A stretch of 32,236 bases of DNA from Lachnospiraceae bacterium. GTDB lineage: Bacteria; Bacillota; Clostridia; Lachnospirales; Lachnospiraceae. The position numbers and the translations under genes are program-made. Within the stretch, counting starts at the first letter, position 1. Each line of letters begins with the position of its first letter. Shown in pieces: positions 25,300 through 32,236 of this stretch. A model generated the notes under the pieces. The model had not been told where the DNA came from. It ran no database searches and saw nothing but the letters and a program-made list of their open reading frames with translations. The stretch covers positions 1 through 32,236 of the forward strand of contig CAAGSD010000127.1 in NCBI GenBank assembly GCA_900772845.1, written 5' to 3'.

Positions 25300-26832
25300 C
25301 TAATCCTCGTTTACCAGTGTCACACTGTCCTTATCATACCACATGGCCAGTGACCGGTTTCTTTCATCTGTCGGATCCTCGGTAATATCACCCATATATA
25401 AAAACCATGGCTGATAGCGGTATGCCGTCAGCGTAACATCTCCATCGTCTCCGGACAGACTTTCCACCCGTTCCAGATATTGCTCATGGAAATTGTTCGC
25501 CTCCCCGGTGTGCACATAATAATATGCCCCGTAGGCCGAATAATGTCCTGCCTGATTGGGTGACACACTGAAAATCACCAGACAGACAATACCCATGATG
25601 CCATAAAACCACCAGACCGCTCCGCCGTCTGCCGCAAGCAGTCGCTTTGCAGTCTCGTGCCTCGTTCCCTTTTCTAATTTCCGTTTCAACCAGCCGCACC
25701 AATAGATTTCATTCAGAAACAGAAGCAGTAAATACGTAATCTTTACTGCGTTCAGCGTTCTGGACAGCCCCGCATGTCCCAGGGAATAGAGACTGGGGGT
25801 ATAGCCGGTTGCATACATGCAAAAGGACCATAACAATACCACGCCGGGATAACGGAACTGAAAGGTTACTGTCTTAAGCATCTGCCAGATCATAGGCACC
25901 AGCAGGATCATGACTGCCAGTACGATAAGACCGGTGTACTCCGGAATATGCTTTGCAGCCTCCAGGAAAGATCTGGCGATAGATTCCAGCGGGCTGTATC
26001 CCCAGCCCACATAGTTACGCGCTCTTACAGCATTTCCGGGCGCCGCCACATTCAGTCCGAAGCCTATGATATACACCAGCGTAGATGGCAAAAGCCACAG
26101 TCCCTGTCTGCGATGCTCCATCACAACACTTACCAGAAGAATCGTCAACAGACTTAAAAGTCCCTGTAATGCCGTAACAAAATTACTTCCTGCGGTGATC
26201 ATCGCAAGAATAACCGATGCCGTAAAGAGTAATCCGGTGGATGTCCTCCCTTTTGCTCTCTCCAGACAGATGGCCGCAGATAAAAACAACAGGCCGAAGC
26301 CATGCATCCCTACATAGTGAATTCCGCCGTTATACCAGTAGAATCCGGTCTGTGCGGAATAAATAAACATAAATACCGCTGTCGTGATCAGCGCCTGTAC
26401 TGCAAGGCTGATCCATTTGTCGGCTCCCAACACCTTCCGCAGTATCACTCCGGTAAATACAAGAGTTCCCGCCAGAAGCAATAAAATAATAAACAGCAAT
26501 CCGAGAAAATAATATTGTTCTCCCCAGATTGCAGGCATCAATGTCATGAAAAAGATGGACGAATAAGTTCCCTGCCATGCATACCACTGGGTTTTGGAAC
26601 AATCCAGTGCTCCTGAAATTGCCGCCCATTTTGACTGCTGCTGAATCATTGCCGCTCTGGCAAACTGTCCGAAATTATAATCATCGTAATACGGTGCAGC
26701 AAATACCGTCAGTCGTACAAGCGGAATCAGGGTCAGGAACAATAGCCCCAGGCATCCCAATGCCAGCACGACTTTTCCGGGTTTCCACAGACCTATCTTT
26801 TTGAATTTTTCACATGCAGCCTTCATATCCAT
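25300..26832 (-). CDS. Polytopic membrane protein, possibly GT-C or DUF6056 type
   Basis: A 510-residue hydrophobic protein with roughly 11-13 predicted membrane helices from residue 20 onward. An acidic motif in the first outer loop (PYYDDYNFG, 48-55) recalls the catalytic acidic loop of GT-C glycosyltransferases and the DUF6056 family. A soluble C-terminal tail of about 80 residues follows the last helix. It may add a side sugar from a lipid-linked donor outside the membrane, but this is not established. ATG 26832 abuts the stop of an 11-codon frame (TAAATG) with AAAGGG only 3 nt away; ATG 26826 is better spaced and would give 508 residues. It is co-directional with the exporter genes. Confidence 0.7.
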   Translation of the reverse strand: MDMKAACEKFKKIGLWKPGKVVLALGCLGLLFLTLIPLVRLTVFAAPYYDDYNFGQFARAAMIQQQSKWAAISGALDCSKTQWYAWQGTYSSIFFMTLMPAIWGEQYYFLGLLFIILLLLAGTLVFTGVILRKVLGADKWISLAVQALITTAVFMFIYSAQTGFYWYNGGIHYVGMHGFGLLFLSAAICLERAKGRTSTGLLFTASVILAMITAGSNFVTALQGLLSLLTILLVSVVMEHRRQGLWLLPSTLVYIIGFGLNVAAPGNAVRARNYVGWGYSPLESIARSFLEAAKHIPEYTGLIVLAVMILLVPMIWQMLKTVTFQFRYPGVVLLWSFCMYATGYTPSLYSLGHAGLSRTLNAVKITYLLLLFLNEIYWCGWLKRKLEKGTRHETAKRLLAADGGAVWWFYGIMGIVCLVIFSVSPNQAGHYSAYGAYYYVHTGEANNFHEQYLERVESLSGDDGDVTLTAYRYQPWFLYMGDITEDPTDERNRSLAMWYDKDSVTLVNED

Positions 26833-26868
26833 TTACCCTTTCTGTTTCCCCCAAAACAGTTCCGTCAT
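26833..26868 (-). CDS. Possible 11-codon minigene before the membrane-protein gene
   Basis: ATG at 26868 is preceded by GGGGAGG at 6-nt spacing, the strongest ribosome-binding site in this interval. The frame encodes MTELFWGKQKG and stops with TAA directly abutting ATG 26832, in the same frame. It may act as a translational coupler. Alternatively it is the former N-terminus of the membrane protein cut off by a stop. Confidence 0.35.
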   Translation of the reverse strand: MTELFWGKQKG

Positions 26869-26911
26869 GCAGTTCCTCCCCATATAAATCATCCTTCTAT
26901 GACACATCTTA

Positions 26912-27107
26912 TGATGCCAGGGTCAAAAGGTCTAAGCCCATATGAGCTTGCTCGTAAGTGGGTGAAAGACCTTAGGACCCGCCCCGATATGAGCATAAAA
27001 GTGGGATGATAATCCCACGATATGCGAATAGAGGGGCGGATTGTGGGAGTGCGTAGCACGGAACAATCCGTAGGCATCAAAGTCGGGGGCTTTTGACCCC
27101 GACATCA
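26912..27107 (-). ncRNA. 196-nt multibranched structured element
   Basis: The 18-nt ends (26912-26929, 27090-27107) pair completely on the minus strand with two G-U, whereas on the plus strand those two become A-C mispairs; this favours a minus-strand RNA. Inner arms: AAGGTCT/AGACCTT (26927-26973) enclosing GAGC-TT-GCTC; CGCCCC/GGGGCG (26980-27038) enclosing GTGGGAT/ATCCCAC (27001-27018); CGGATTGT/ACAATCCG (27037-27070); plus an alternative GTCGGGG/CCCCGAC hairpin (27083-27104). It begins 2 nt after the permease stop. A short open frame crosses it but looks like a by-product. It may be a mobile repeat such as a MITE, or a genuine RNA. Confidence 0.6.
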
Positions 27108-27109
27108 CC

Positions 27110-28114
27110 TTATAATACATCAGCAAAATGTACCTTCAGTCGTTTGAAAGTCACAGCTCCCAGGCCGAACAGTACCACTGTCACGATCCAGAAATACATA
27201 GTCGAAAAGAAATCCTGGAAAAACCATTCTTTCTCATAAATTGCGCTGCGGTAGCCGTTCACAATATACACTAACGGATTCAGCTTCAAAATCATGATCC
27301 AGGTATCGGACAATGCATCCAGATTCCACAAAATAGGCGTTGCCCACATGCCGATCTGTAATCCGATGCTGATGATCTGTGACAGATCCCTGAAAAACAC
27401 CACTACTGAACAAGTCGTGTAGCTGAGTGCCAGCACAAAAATAAACAGGCAGAAACTGTAATAGATGATCTGCGTGGTATAGATGGTAGGATAATAGCCG
27501 TAAATAGCTGCCACGATCAGTAACAGGCATACAAAGAATAAATGAATAAAAGTAGCTGCTATGATCTTAATGATCGGCAGAATACTGATCTTGAATACTA
27601 CCTTTTTCACCAGATAGTTATATTCCAAAAGCGCATTGGTTCCGTTATTCAGTGCCTCACTGAAATAGAACCATGGCACCAGTCCTGCCGTCAGAAAAAG
27701 CACAAACGGCACCTCCACCCCTTCCCGCAGGGGCGTATTGGTATTTCCCATGATCTTGTCAAACACGATATAGTACATGGCAACCGTAACTACCGGCTGG
27801 GCCATGGCCCACACAGCTCCCAGGTAAGATCCCGCATATCTCTTTTTAAAATCATTTTTTGCCAGTTTCCAGATCAGATGCCTGTTCTGGAACAGTTCTA
27901 CCGGCAGACTGGTAAATTTATCATACCAGCGGATAAAGGCAAGGCACGACGCCACGATCACCACACATGAGATGATCTTTTTCGCCAGTTCCTGCTGCGG
28001 ATCTGCTTCCGGGCCCGGATTTTCATGGAATATGATAATTGCCGCCATGAGCACTGCGACCGTTATAAACAGGGAAATCCCCGTTTTCTTACTTACTTTC
28101 ACGCTTACTTTCAT
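27110..28114 (-). CDS. wzm: Polysaccharide ABC exporter permease (Wzm/TagG type)
   Basis: Membrane channel half of the Wzm-Wzt exporter. The 334-residue protein contains the ABC-2 polysaccharide-exporter core: an amphipathic gate-helix region LIWKLAKNDFKKRYAGSYLGAVWAMAQP (80-107, described by its key residues), six membrane helices, a long reentrant segment around FVLFLTAGLVPWFYF and the late motif YIVNGYRSAIY. Typical Wzm proteins are about 260-270 residues. This one has about 65 extra N-terminal residues forming two additional helices (about 11-29 and 47-62). ATG 28114 has AAGGA 8 nt upstream and lies inside the end of rfbC (26-bp overlap), so coupling is likely. Confidence 0.9.
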   Translation of the reverse strand: MKVSVKVSKKTGISLFITVAVLMAAIIIFHENPGPEADPQQELAKKIISCVVIVASCLAFIRWYDKFTSLPVELFQNRHLIWKLAKNDFKKRYAGSYLGAVWAMAQPVVTVAMYYIVFDKIMGNTNTPLREGVEVPFVLFLTAGLVPWFYFSEALNNGTNALLEYNYLVKKVVFKISILPIIKIIAATFIHLFFVCLLLIVAAIYGYYPTIYTTQIIYYSFCLFIFVLALSYTTCSVVVFFRDLSQIISIGLQIGMWATPILWNLDALSDTWIMILKLNPLVYIVNGYRSAIYEKEWFFQDFFSTMYFWIVTVVLFGLGAVTFKRLKVHFADVL

Positions 28115-28673
28115 GCTCTTTATCCTTCATGTACTGCTCTAGTGTTCCCCATTTGGTGTCCTTATCGGAAAGAATCAGCTCCATACCTTCGGGAATCGGC
28201 CATTCCACACCGATATCCGGTGTATTGTAGGCAATGCCGCCCTCATCATCGGGATGATAGAAATCAGTACATTTATAGCAGAATTCCGCATAATCGGACA
28301 GTACGAGGAAACCATGTGCGAAATTTTTCGGAATGAAGAACTGCTTCTTATTTTCCTCAGACAGAAGCACTCCGTACCACTGACCGAAAGTTTTGGATCC
28401 TTCTCTCAGATCCACGGCCACATCATACACTTCGCCGCGGATCACTCTTACCAGCTTGTCCTGAGGGAAATGTTTCTGAAAATGAAGGCCGCGCAGCACA
28501 CCTTTTTTGGATGCAGACTGATTATCCTGTACAAACACCTCAGGAATGCCTGCCGCCTTGAAATCATTGTAATTATAAGTCTCCATAAAATATCCTCTGG
28601 CATCCCCAAACACCGTCGGCGTAATAATTTTAAGTCCCTCAATTTCACAGGTTTCTACTGTTATCTTGCCCAT
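28089..28673 (-). CDS. rfbC: dTDP-4-dehydrorhamnose 3,5-epimerase
   Basis: Converts dTDP-4-keto-6-deoxy-glucose to dTDP-4-keto-L-rhamnose, the third step of dTDP-rhamnose synthesis. The 194 residues are slightly longer than the common 180-185 because of a charged tail (MKDKEHESKRESK). Cupin-fold hallmarks are present: FGDARGYFMETYN (22-34), QDNQSASKKGVLRGLHFQ with the catalytic His, YDVAVDLREGS, and FIPKNFAHGFLVLSDYAEFCYKCTD with Tyr and His of the active site. GAGG lies 9 nt before the ATG. It overlaps the permease gene. Its partner reductase rfbD is not in the window. Confidence 0.95.
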   Translation of the reverse strand: MGKITVETCEIEGLKIITPTVFGDARGYFMETYNYNDFKAAGIPEVFVQDNQSASKKGVLRGLHFQKHFPQDKLVRVIRGEVYDVAVDLREGSKTFGQWYGVLLSEENKKQFFIPKNFAHGFLVLSDYAEFCYKCTDFYHPDDEGGIAYNTPDIGVEWPIPEGMELILSDKDTKWGTLEQYMKDKEHESKRESK

Positions 28674-28727
28674 TTATTTTTTCCTCACTCTCTATTTTTA
28701 TTAATGATTCAGAACCACCCCGAATCG

Positions 28728-30014
28728 TTACTCATAGGTTATGTTCATATCGACTCTGCCCTCGATACCGTCCACTTTTCCGTGGGAAGTATACTGCCAG
28801 GTCTTGTAATATCCCTGATACAGCGGAACACTGCGATATTCCGCAAGCCAGATATGATAATTTTCCAGTCTCGCCGTCTGCAGATTATTGTTATACCAGT
28901 TCCTGCTGGCATATACACCGGCGGTATATCCCGCATTTTCTATGGTACGGCAGAATGCTTCGCACACCAGCGTTCTGGTCTCGGCATCCAGACCGTCTGC
29001 ACGTCCGTTTCCTCCTGCGCCTTCCGTATCAATAAAGACAGGATAGGTCAGTTTGAAATCTCTGATCAGTTCGATGACCGCAGATGCCTCTTCCACTGCT
29101 TCCTTTTCATCCACCGCCTGGGTAAAGAAATACACCCCCACCGGAATACCGGCTGCTTCTGCGCCTTTCATATTGGCAGCAAAATAAGGATCCTCCACCA
29201 GACTTCCGGTCACGGAGCCACGGTAGCCTGCACGGATAATGGCAAACTGCACGCCTGCATTTTTTACCTTATCCCAGTCGATCTCCTTGTTCCACTTAGA
29301 GACATCAATACCAACCTTGGAGGTGCCGGATGTGGTCTGCAGCTGCTGTATTTCTGTCTTATCCGCATCCGCCAGTGCTCCAGCTACCGCACTATCCTCG
29401 GCGTCCGCATCCACTTCATCCTCTGTTTTGATCAACAGTGAAATATCATCGATCGCAAGATATTCCACCTTGTCTTTGACATGCACTCTGGTCTCGCTGA
29501 CCGGCACCTTATATCCTTCGATGGGGAGAAGCGAAATATAATAGTCTCCGGAATCCAGATCCCCGATATAAATGATGCCATCCTGATCCAGATCCTTATA
29601 ATCTCCCATGCTGTCCAGACGCACATAAAAACTCTCGCCGGTCACAGGGATTCCTTCATTGTCCACAATCTGGATGCGCAGATCCTTTTCCACAGAGGTC
29701 GCTACCAGAGACAATCGATTGCTATTGTCTTTTGCGGCCTCTAACACAGGATTTACGTCCTGATCAAAAAAAGTATTGTCTTTTAAAAATGCTTTCAGAT
29801 CATTGCCGATCTGACCGTTTCCCACAATTTGTTCTTCTGCGGTACTGTCTGCTGCAGATGCTGCCGTATCCGCTGCGCCCAGCCCCTGCGTACTGCCGGT
29901 CTGTCCCGGAGTATTTGTGAACTGTTCTCTGTTGACATACATCACAAAGAGCGCAACCAGCAGAATCACTGCCATAGAGGCCAGGATCGCCATCTTTCGC
30001 AGCTTAGAGTCCAT
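28728..30014 (-). CDS. Membrane-anchored GH25 muramidase
   Basis: Glycoside hydrolase family 25 lysozyme that cleaves the MurNAc-GlcNAc bond of peptidoglycan. In 428 residues: short cytoplasmic stretch, one uncleaved-looking membrane helix (about 8-27), an Ala/Ser/Thr/Gly-rich linker, a small beta domain (about 100-195, with KDLDQDGIIYIGDLDSGDYY, like carboxypeptidase-regulatory or Cna-B folds) and the GH25 barrel (233-428). GH25 motifs are GIDVSKWN (Asp237), IIRAGYRG, VFIDTEG (Asp329, catalytic Glu331), WYNNN and DMN near the end. AGAGGT precedes ATG 30014, which overlaps the end of rfbA by 11 bp. A muramidase between rfbA and rfbC suggests a role in wall opening for polymer attachment, but this is inferred. 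Confidence 0.9.
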   Translation of the reverse strand: MDSKLRKMAILASMAVILLVALFVMYVNREQFTNTPGQTGSTQGLGAADTAASAADSTAEEQIVGNGQIGNDLKAFLKDNTFFDQDVNPVLEAAKDNSNRLSLVATSVEKDLRIQIVDNEGIPVTGESFYVRLDSMGDYKDLDQDGIIYIGDLDSGDYYISLLPIEGYKVPVSETRVHVKDKVEYLAIDDISLLIKTEDEVDADAEDSAVAGALADADKTEIQQLQTTSGTSKVGIDVSKWNKEIDWDKVKNAGVQFAIIRAGYRGSVTGSLVEDPYFAANMKGAEAAGIPVGVYFFTQAVDEKEAVEEASAVIELIRDFKLTYPVFIDTEGAGGNGRADGLDAETRTLVCEAFCRTIENAGYTAGVYASRNWYNNNLQTARLENYHIWLAEYRSVPLYQGYYKTWQYTSHGKVDGIEGRVDMNITYE

Positions 30015-30873
30015 TTGCTACCTCTACCAGATATTTTCCGTAATTGGTCTTTAACAACGGCTCTGCCAGCGCCAACAGCTGCTCTTTATCAATGAATCCG
30101 CGCTTGAATGCGATTTCTTCGATGCAGGAAATATACAGACCCTGTCTCTTCTGGAATGCTGCCACGAAATCTGCAGCATCCAGCAGAGCATCATGATTGC
30201 CGGTATCCAGCCACGCAAAACCTCTTCCCAGAGTCTCTACCTGCAGGGTTCCTCGGTTTAAGTATTCATTGTTGATGCTGGTGATCTCAATTTCGCCTCT
30301 TGCAGAAGGCTTTACATTCTTTGCGATCTCCACTACATCATTATCATAGAAGTACAGTCCGGGTACCGCATAGTTGCTCTTGGGATGCTCCGGCTTCTCC
30401 TCGATGGAAAGTGCCTTTCCGTTCTCGTCAAACTCTACCACACCATACTCTCTGGGGTCACGTACATAGTAACCAAAGATCGTTGCACCCTTTTCTCTGG
30501 CTGCTACTCTCCGCAGTACTGCCGAGAAACTCTGTCCGTAGAAAATATTGTCTCCCAGCACCAGTGCCACTCTGTCATTTCCAATGAAGTCAGCACCTAT
30601 GATAAAGGCATCTGCCAGTCCTCTGGGCTGCTCCTGCACCGCATACTCCAGATGCATTCCCAGCTGGCTGCCGTCTCCTAACAGTTCTTTAAATACAGGA
30701 AGATCTCTGGGAGTGGAAATGATCAGCACCTCTCTGATATCTGCCAGCATCAGTGTTGACAGGGGATAATAGATCATGGGCTTGTCATACACAGGCATGA
30801 TCTGCTTGGATATTGCCTTTGTCAGGGGATAAAGTCTGGTTCCGGAACCTCCCGCCAGTATAATTCCTTTCAT
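30004..30873 (-). CDS. rfbA: Glucose-1-phosphate thymidylyltransferase
   Basis: Makes dTDP-glucose from dTTP and glucose-1-phosphate, the first committed step to dTDP-rhamnose. The 289-residue length matches the RmlA family. Visible motifs: nucleotide-binding GGSGTRLYPLT (8-18), KQIMPVYDKPMIYYPLS, VLGDNIFYG with the metal-binding Asp, EEKPEHPKSNYAVPGLYFYD and FAWLDTGNHDALL. GGAGG stands 5 nt before ATG 30873. It follows rfbB after a 96-bp gap containing a hairpin and overlaps the muramidase gene downstream. RmlA enzymes are commonly inhibited by dTDP-rhamnose; nothing here contradicts that. Confidence 0.97.
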   Translation of the reverse strand: MKGIILAGGSGTRLYPLTKAISKQIMPVYDKPMIYYPLSTLMLADIREVLIISTPRDLPVFKELLGDGSQLGMHLEYAVQEQPRGLADAFIIGADFIGNDRVALVLGDNIFYGQSFSAVLRRVAAREKGATIFGYYVRDPREYGVVEFDENGKALSIEEKPEHPKSNYAVPGLYFYDNDVVEIAKNVKPSARGEIEITSINNEYLNRGTLQVETLGRGFAWLDTGNHDALLDAADFVAAFQKRQGLYISCIEEIAFKRGFIDKEQLLALAEPLLKTNYGKYLVEVANGL

Positions 30874-30928
30874 ATCGTCCTCCGATCTGCCCTTTTGGGG
30901 CTTCTTTTACTTGTTTTTTAACACACCG

Positions 30929-30956
30929 AATGGGAACGACGTTCATCGTTCCCATT
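30929..30956 (-). other. Intercistronic hairpin between rfbB and rfbA
   Basis: AATGGGAACGA pairs perfectly with TCGTTCCCATT (11 bp, 6-nt loop). No T run follows directly, so it looks more like an RNA-stability or partial attenuation element than a full terminator. Confidence 0.55.
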
Positions 30957-30969
30957 TGACAGGTATTCT

Positions 30970-32055
30970 TTACTTTTCTTCATACATCTCAGTGTAATAT
31001 TTCTGGTAATCACCACTGGTCACATTGTTCATCCAGTCTTCATGCTCGAAATACCATGCAATAGTCTTGCGGATGCCTTCCTTGAACATGGTCTCGGGAT
31101 ACCAGCCAATCTCTGCCTTGATCTTGTCCGGTGCAATGGCATATCTTCTGTCATGACCCTTACGATCCTCTACATAAGTGATCAGGTCGTTGTTAATATG
31201 AGCCTTGCGGGGATCAGAATCCGGAAGCATTTCCTGCAGGGTTTCGATGATGATATGGATGATCTCGATGTTCTGCTTCTCGTTATGTCCACCAATATTG
31301 TAGGTCTGGAACAGTCTTCCCTGCTCCTGTACCATATCGATCGCCTTGGCATGATCCTCTACGTATAACCAGTCACGGACGTTCTTACCGTCACCGTATA
31401 CCGGAAGCTTTTTGCCGTGCAATGCATTGTTGATGATCAGCGGGATCAGCTTCTCAGGGAACTGGTAAGGTCCGTAGTTGTTGGAGCAGTTGGTAATGTT
31501 GGCCGGGAAATGATAGGTATCCATATATGCCTTTACCAGCATGTCCGAACTTGCCTTACTTGCAGAGTAAGGGCTGTGGGGATCATACGGGGTGGTCTCA
31601 TAGAAGAACGCATTGTCATCATCGGGAAGAGAGCCGTAGACTTCATCCGTGGATACATGCAGGAACTTCTTACCTTCCTTGAAGCTGCCGTCAGGAAGCT
31701 CCCAGGCTGCCTTGGCACAGTTCAGCATAACTGCCGTACCCAGTACATTGGTCTGTACGAAGATCTCCGGGTTACGGATACTTCTGTCCACATGGCTTTC
31801 CGCTGCAAAATGTACCACACGGTCGATATCGTTCTCTGCGAAGATCTTGCTGATGGCTTCTTTGTCACAGATATTTGCCTTGACGAAGGTGTAGTTGTCA
31901 CGCTTTTCCACATCCTTCAGATTCTCGAGGTTGCCTGCATAGGTCAGGGCATCCACGTTGATGATGCGGATCTCGTTGTCATATTTCTTAAACATGTAGT
32001 GAATGTAGTTGGAACCGATGAAACCGGCTCCTCCTGTTACCAGATAAGTTTTCAT
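30970..32055 (-). CDS. rfbB: dTDP-glucose 4,6-dehydratase
   Basis: Converts dTDP-glucose to dTDP-4-keto-6-deoxyglucose with bound NAD. From ATG 32055 the protein has 361 residues. NAD-binding GGAGFIG is at 8-14, the catalytic STDEVYG (Asp137, Glu138) at 135-141 and the Tyr163-x3-Lys167 pair in SPYSASKASS. HFAAESHVDRS and NYGPYQFPEKLIP are also family-typical. I chose ATG 32055 because GGAG lies 6 nt upstream and the protein then begins MKTYLVTGG, as in relatives; an in-frame ATG at 32082 adds nine residues without a good site. It is the first gene of the export and rhamnose operon within the window. Confidence 0.96.
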   Translation of the reverse strand: MKTYLVTGGAGFIGSNYIHYMFKKYDNEIRIINVDALTYAGNLENLKDVEKRDNYTFVKANICDKEAISKIFAENDIDRVVHFAAESHVDRSIRNPEIFVQTNVLGTAVMLNCAKAAWELPDGSFKEGKKFLHVSTDEVYGSLPDDDNAFFYETTPYDPHSPYSASKASSDMLVKAYMDTYHFPANITNCSNNYGPYQFPEKLIPLIINNALHGKKLPVYGDGKNVRDWLYVEDHAKAIDMVQEQGRLFQTYNIGGHNEKQNIEIIHIIIETLQEMLPDSDPRKAHINNDLITYVEDRKGHDRRYAIAPDKIKAEIGWYPETMFKEGIRKTIAWYFEHEDWMNNVTSGDYQKYYTEMYEEK

Positions 32056-32105
32056 TTTTTCTCCGTTCTGTGCATGGCGCACATTTTATGCTATAGATTA
32101 GGGAT

Positions 32106-32134
32106 ATTTTACCATAAAATAACCCGGATATCAA
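32106..32134 (-). promoter_or_regulatory. Promoter of the rfbB operon
   Basis: TTGATA (32129-32134) and extended -10 TGGTAAAAT (hexamer 32106-32111) have a 17-bp spacer. TATGGTAAAATAT is identical to the same region of the phosphoglucomutase promoter. Confidence 0.7.
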
Positions 32135-32216
32135 CACGGTTCCTCCGCACTTCGTGCTCACGGATCCGTGACACACATTCGCATTCCCGACTATCGTCCT
32201 ACATGCTCATGTGTGT
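32135..32216. repeat. Two adjoining stem-loops abutting the rfbB promoter
   Basis: CACGGTTCC pairs with GGATCCGTG (32135-32170, one mismatch) around a GCAC/GTGC tip; next to it ACACACAT pairs with ATGTGTGT (32171-32216) around smaller hairpins. The block touches the -35 box. It could be a terminator of an upstream gene, a repeat element or an operator. Confidence 0.45.
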
Positions 32217-32236
32217 TTGATTTGCTAATAAATCTC

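Noticed and set aside
26932..27126. 64-codon minus-strand open frame crossing the structured element
   Set aside because: It begins inside the wzm gene, lacks a binding site, and its sequence is explained by the inverted repeats. I treat it as a by-product of the element.
28254..29441. 395-codon plus-strand open frame opposite rfbC and the muramidase
   Set aside because: It is long but antisense to two motif-rich genes, with no recognisable domain or start signal.
1..32236. CRISPR array, tRNA or rRNA genes, transposase
   Set aside because: No regularly spaced direct repeats, cloverleaf sequences, rRNA segments or transposase motifs were seen in either strand.

Overview
The window looks like a chromosomal segment of a Gram-positive Clostridia, most likely a Lachnospiraceae gut anaerobe. 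The pointers are moderate GC, AGGAGG-type ribosome binding sites, sigma-A-like TTGACA/TATAAT promoters, a DacA/PBP5-type carboxypeptidase, an LCP ligase and a polysaccharide locus of Firmicutes type. Genus is not resolvable from the sequence alone. No tRNA, rRNA, CRISPR array, transposase or phage gene was seen.

Layout. Bases 1-509 hold no gene: an AT-rich stretch with repeated words is followed by a strongly structured 178-nt element (306-483). Housekeeping and envelope genes follow: trxA(-), trmB(-), a YfcE-type phosphodiesterase(+), a D-Ala-D-Ala carboxypeptidase(+), an unusual ClpX paralogue(-) with a structured leader, and a membrane-anchored HtrA protease(-). Next come glmS(-) in an operon with a rhamnosyltransferase-like GT2(-), and then an initiating polyprenyl-phosphate sugar transferase with an LCP-family wall ligase(-). 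From about 13.2 kb to the right edge the window is one large cell-surface polysaccharide locus, all on the minus strand. Reading with transcription from the right edge, the order is rfbB, rfbA, a GH25 muramidase, rfbC, an ABC-2 export permease (Wzm type), a 196-nt structured element, a polytopic membrane protein, an ABC ATPase with a C-terminal carbohydrate-binding domain (Wzt type), a methyltransferase-kinase fusion (WbdD-like), two large GT2 proteins, phosphoglucomutase, a three-hairpin cluster and two more GT2 proteins.

How the genes may work together (inference). Phosphoglucomutase supplies glucose-1-phosphate; RfbA, RfbB and RfbC carry it towards dTDP-L-rhamnose, while the final reductase RfbD is not in the window. 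The sugar transferase primes undecaprenyl phosphate and the GT2 enzymes extend the chain. The methyltransferase-kinase could cap the chain end, the Wzt-type ATPase with its sugar-binding tail could recognise the finished chain, and Wzm/Wzt export it. The LCP protein could attach it to peptidoglycan, which the GH25 enzyme may remodel locally. GlmS feeds amino-sugar synthesis.

Most interesting points: a WbdD/Wzt-like capping and export module in a Gram-positive locus; two 180-200-nt multibranched elements closed by about 20-nt terminal inverted repeats; a clpX-like gene with a structured leader and a possible 34-codon leader peptide; an 11-codon minigene abutting the membrane-protein gene; and 11-bp-phased direct repeats at the htrA promoter.
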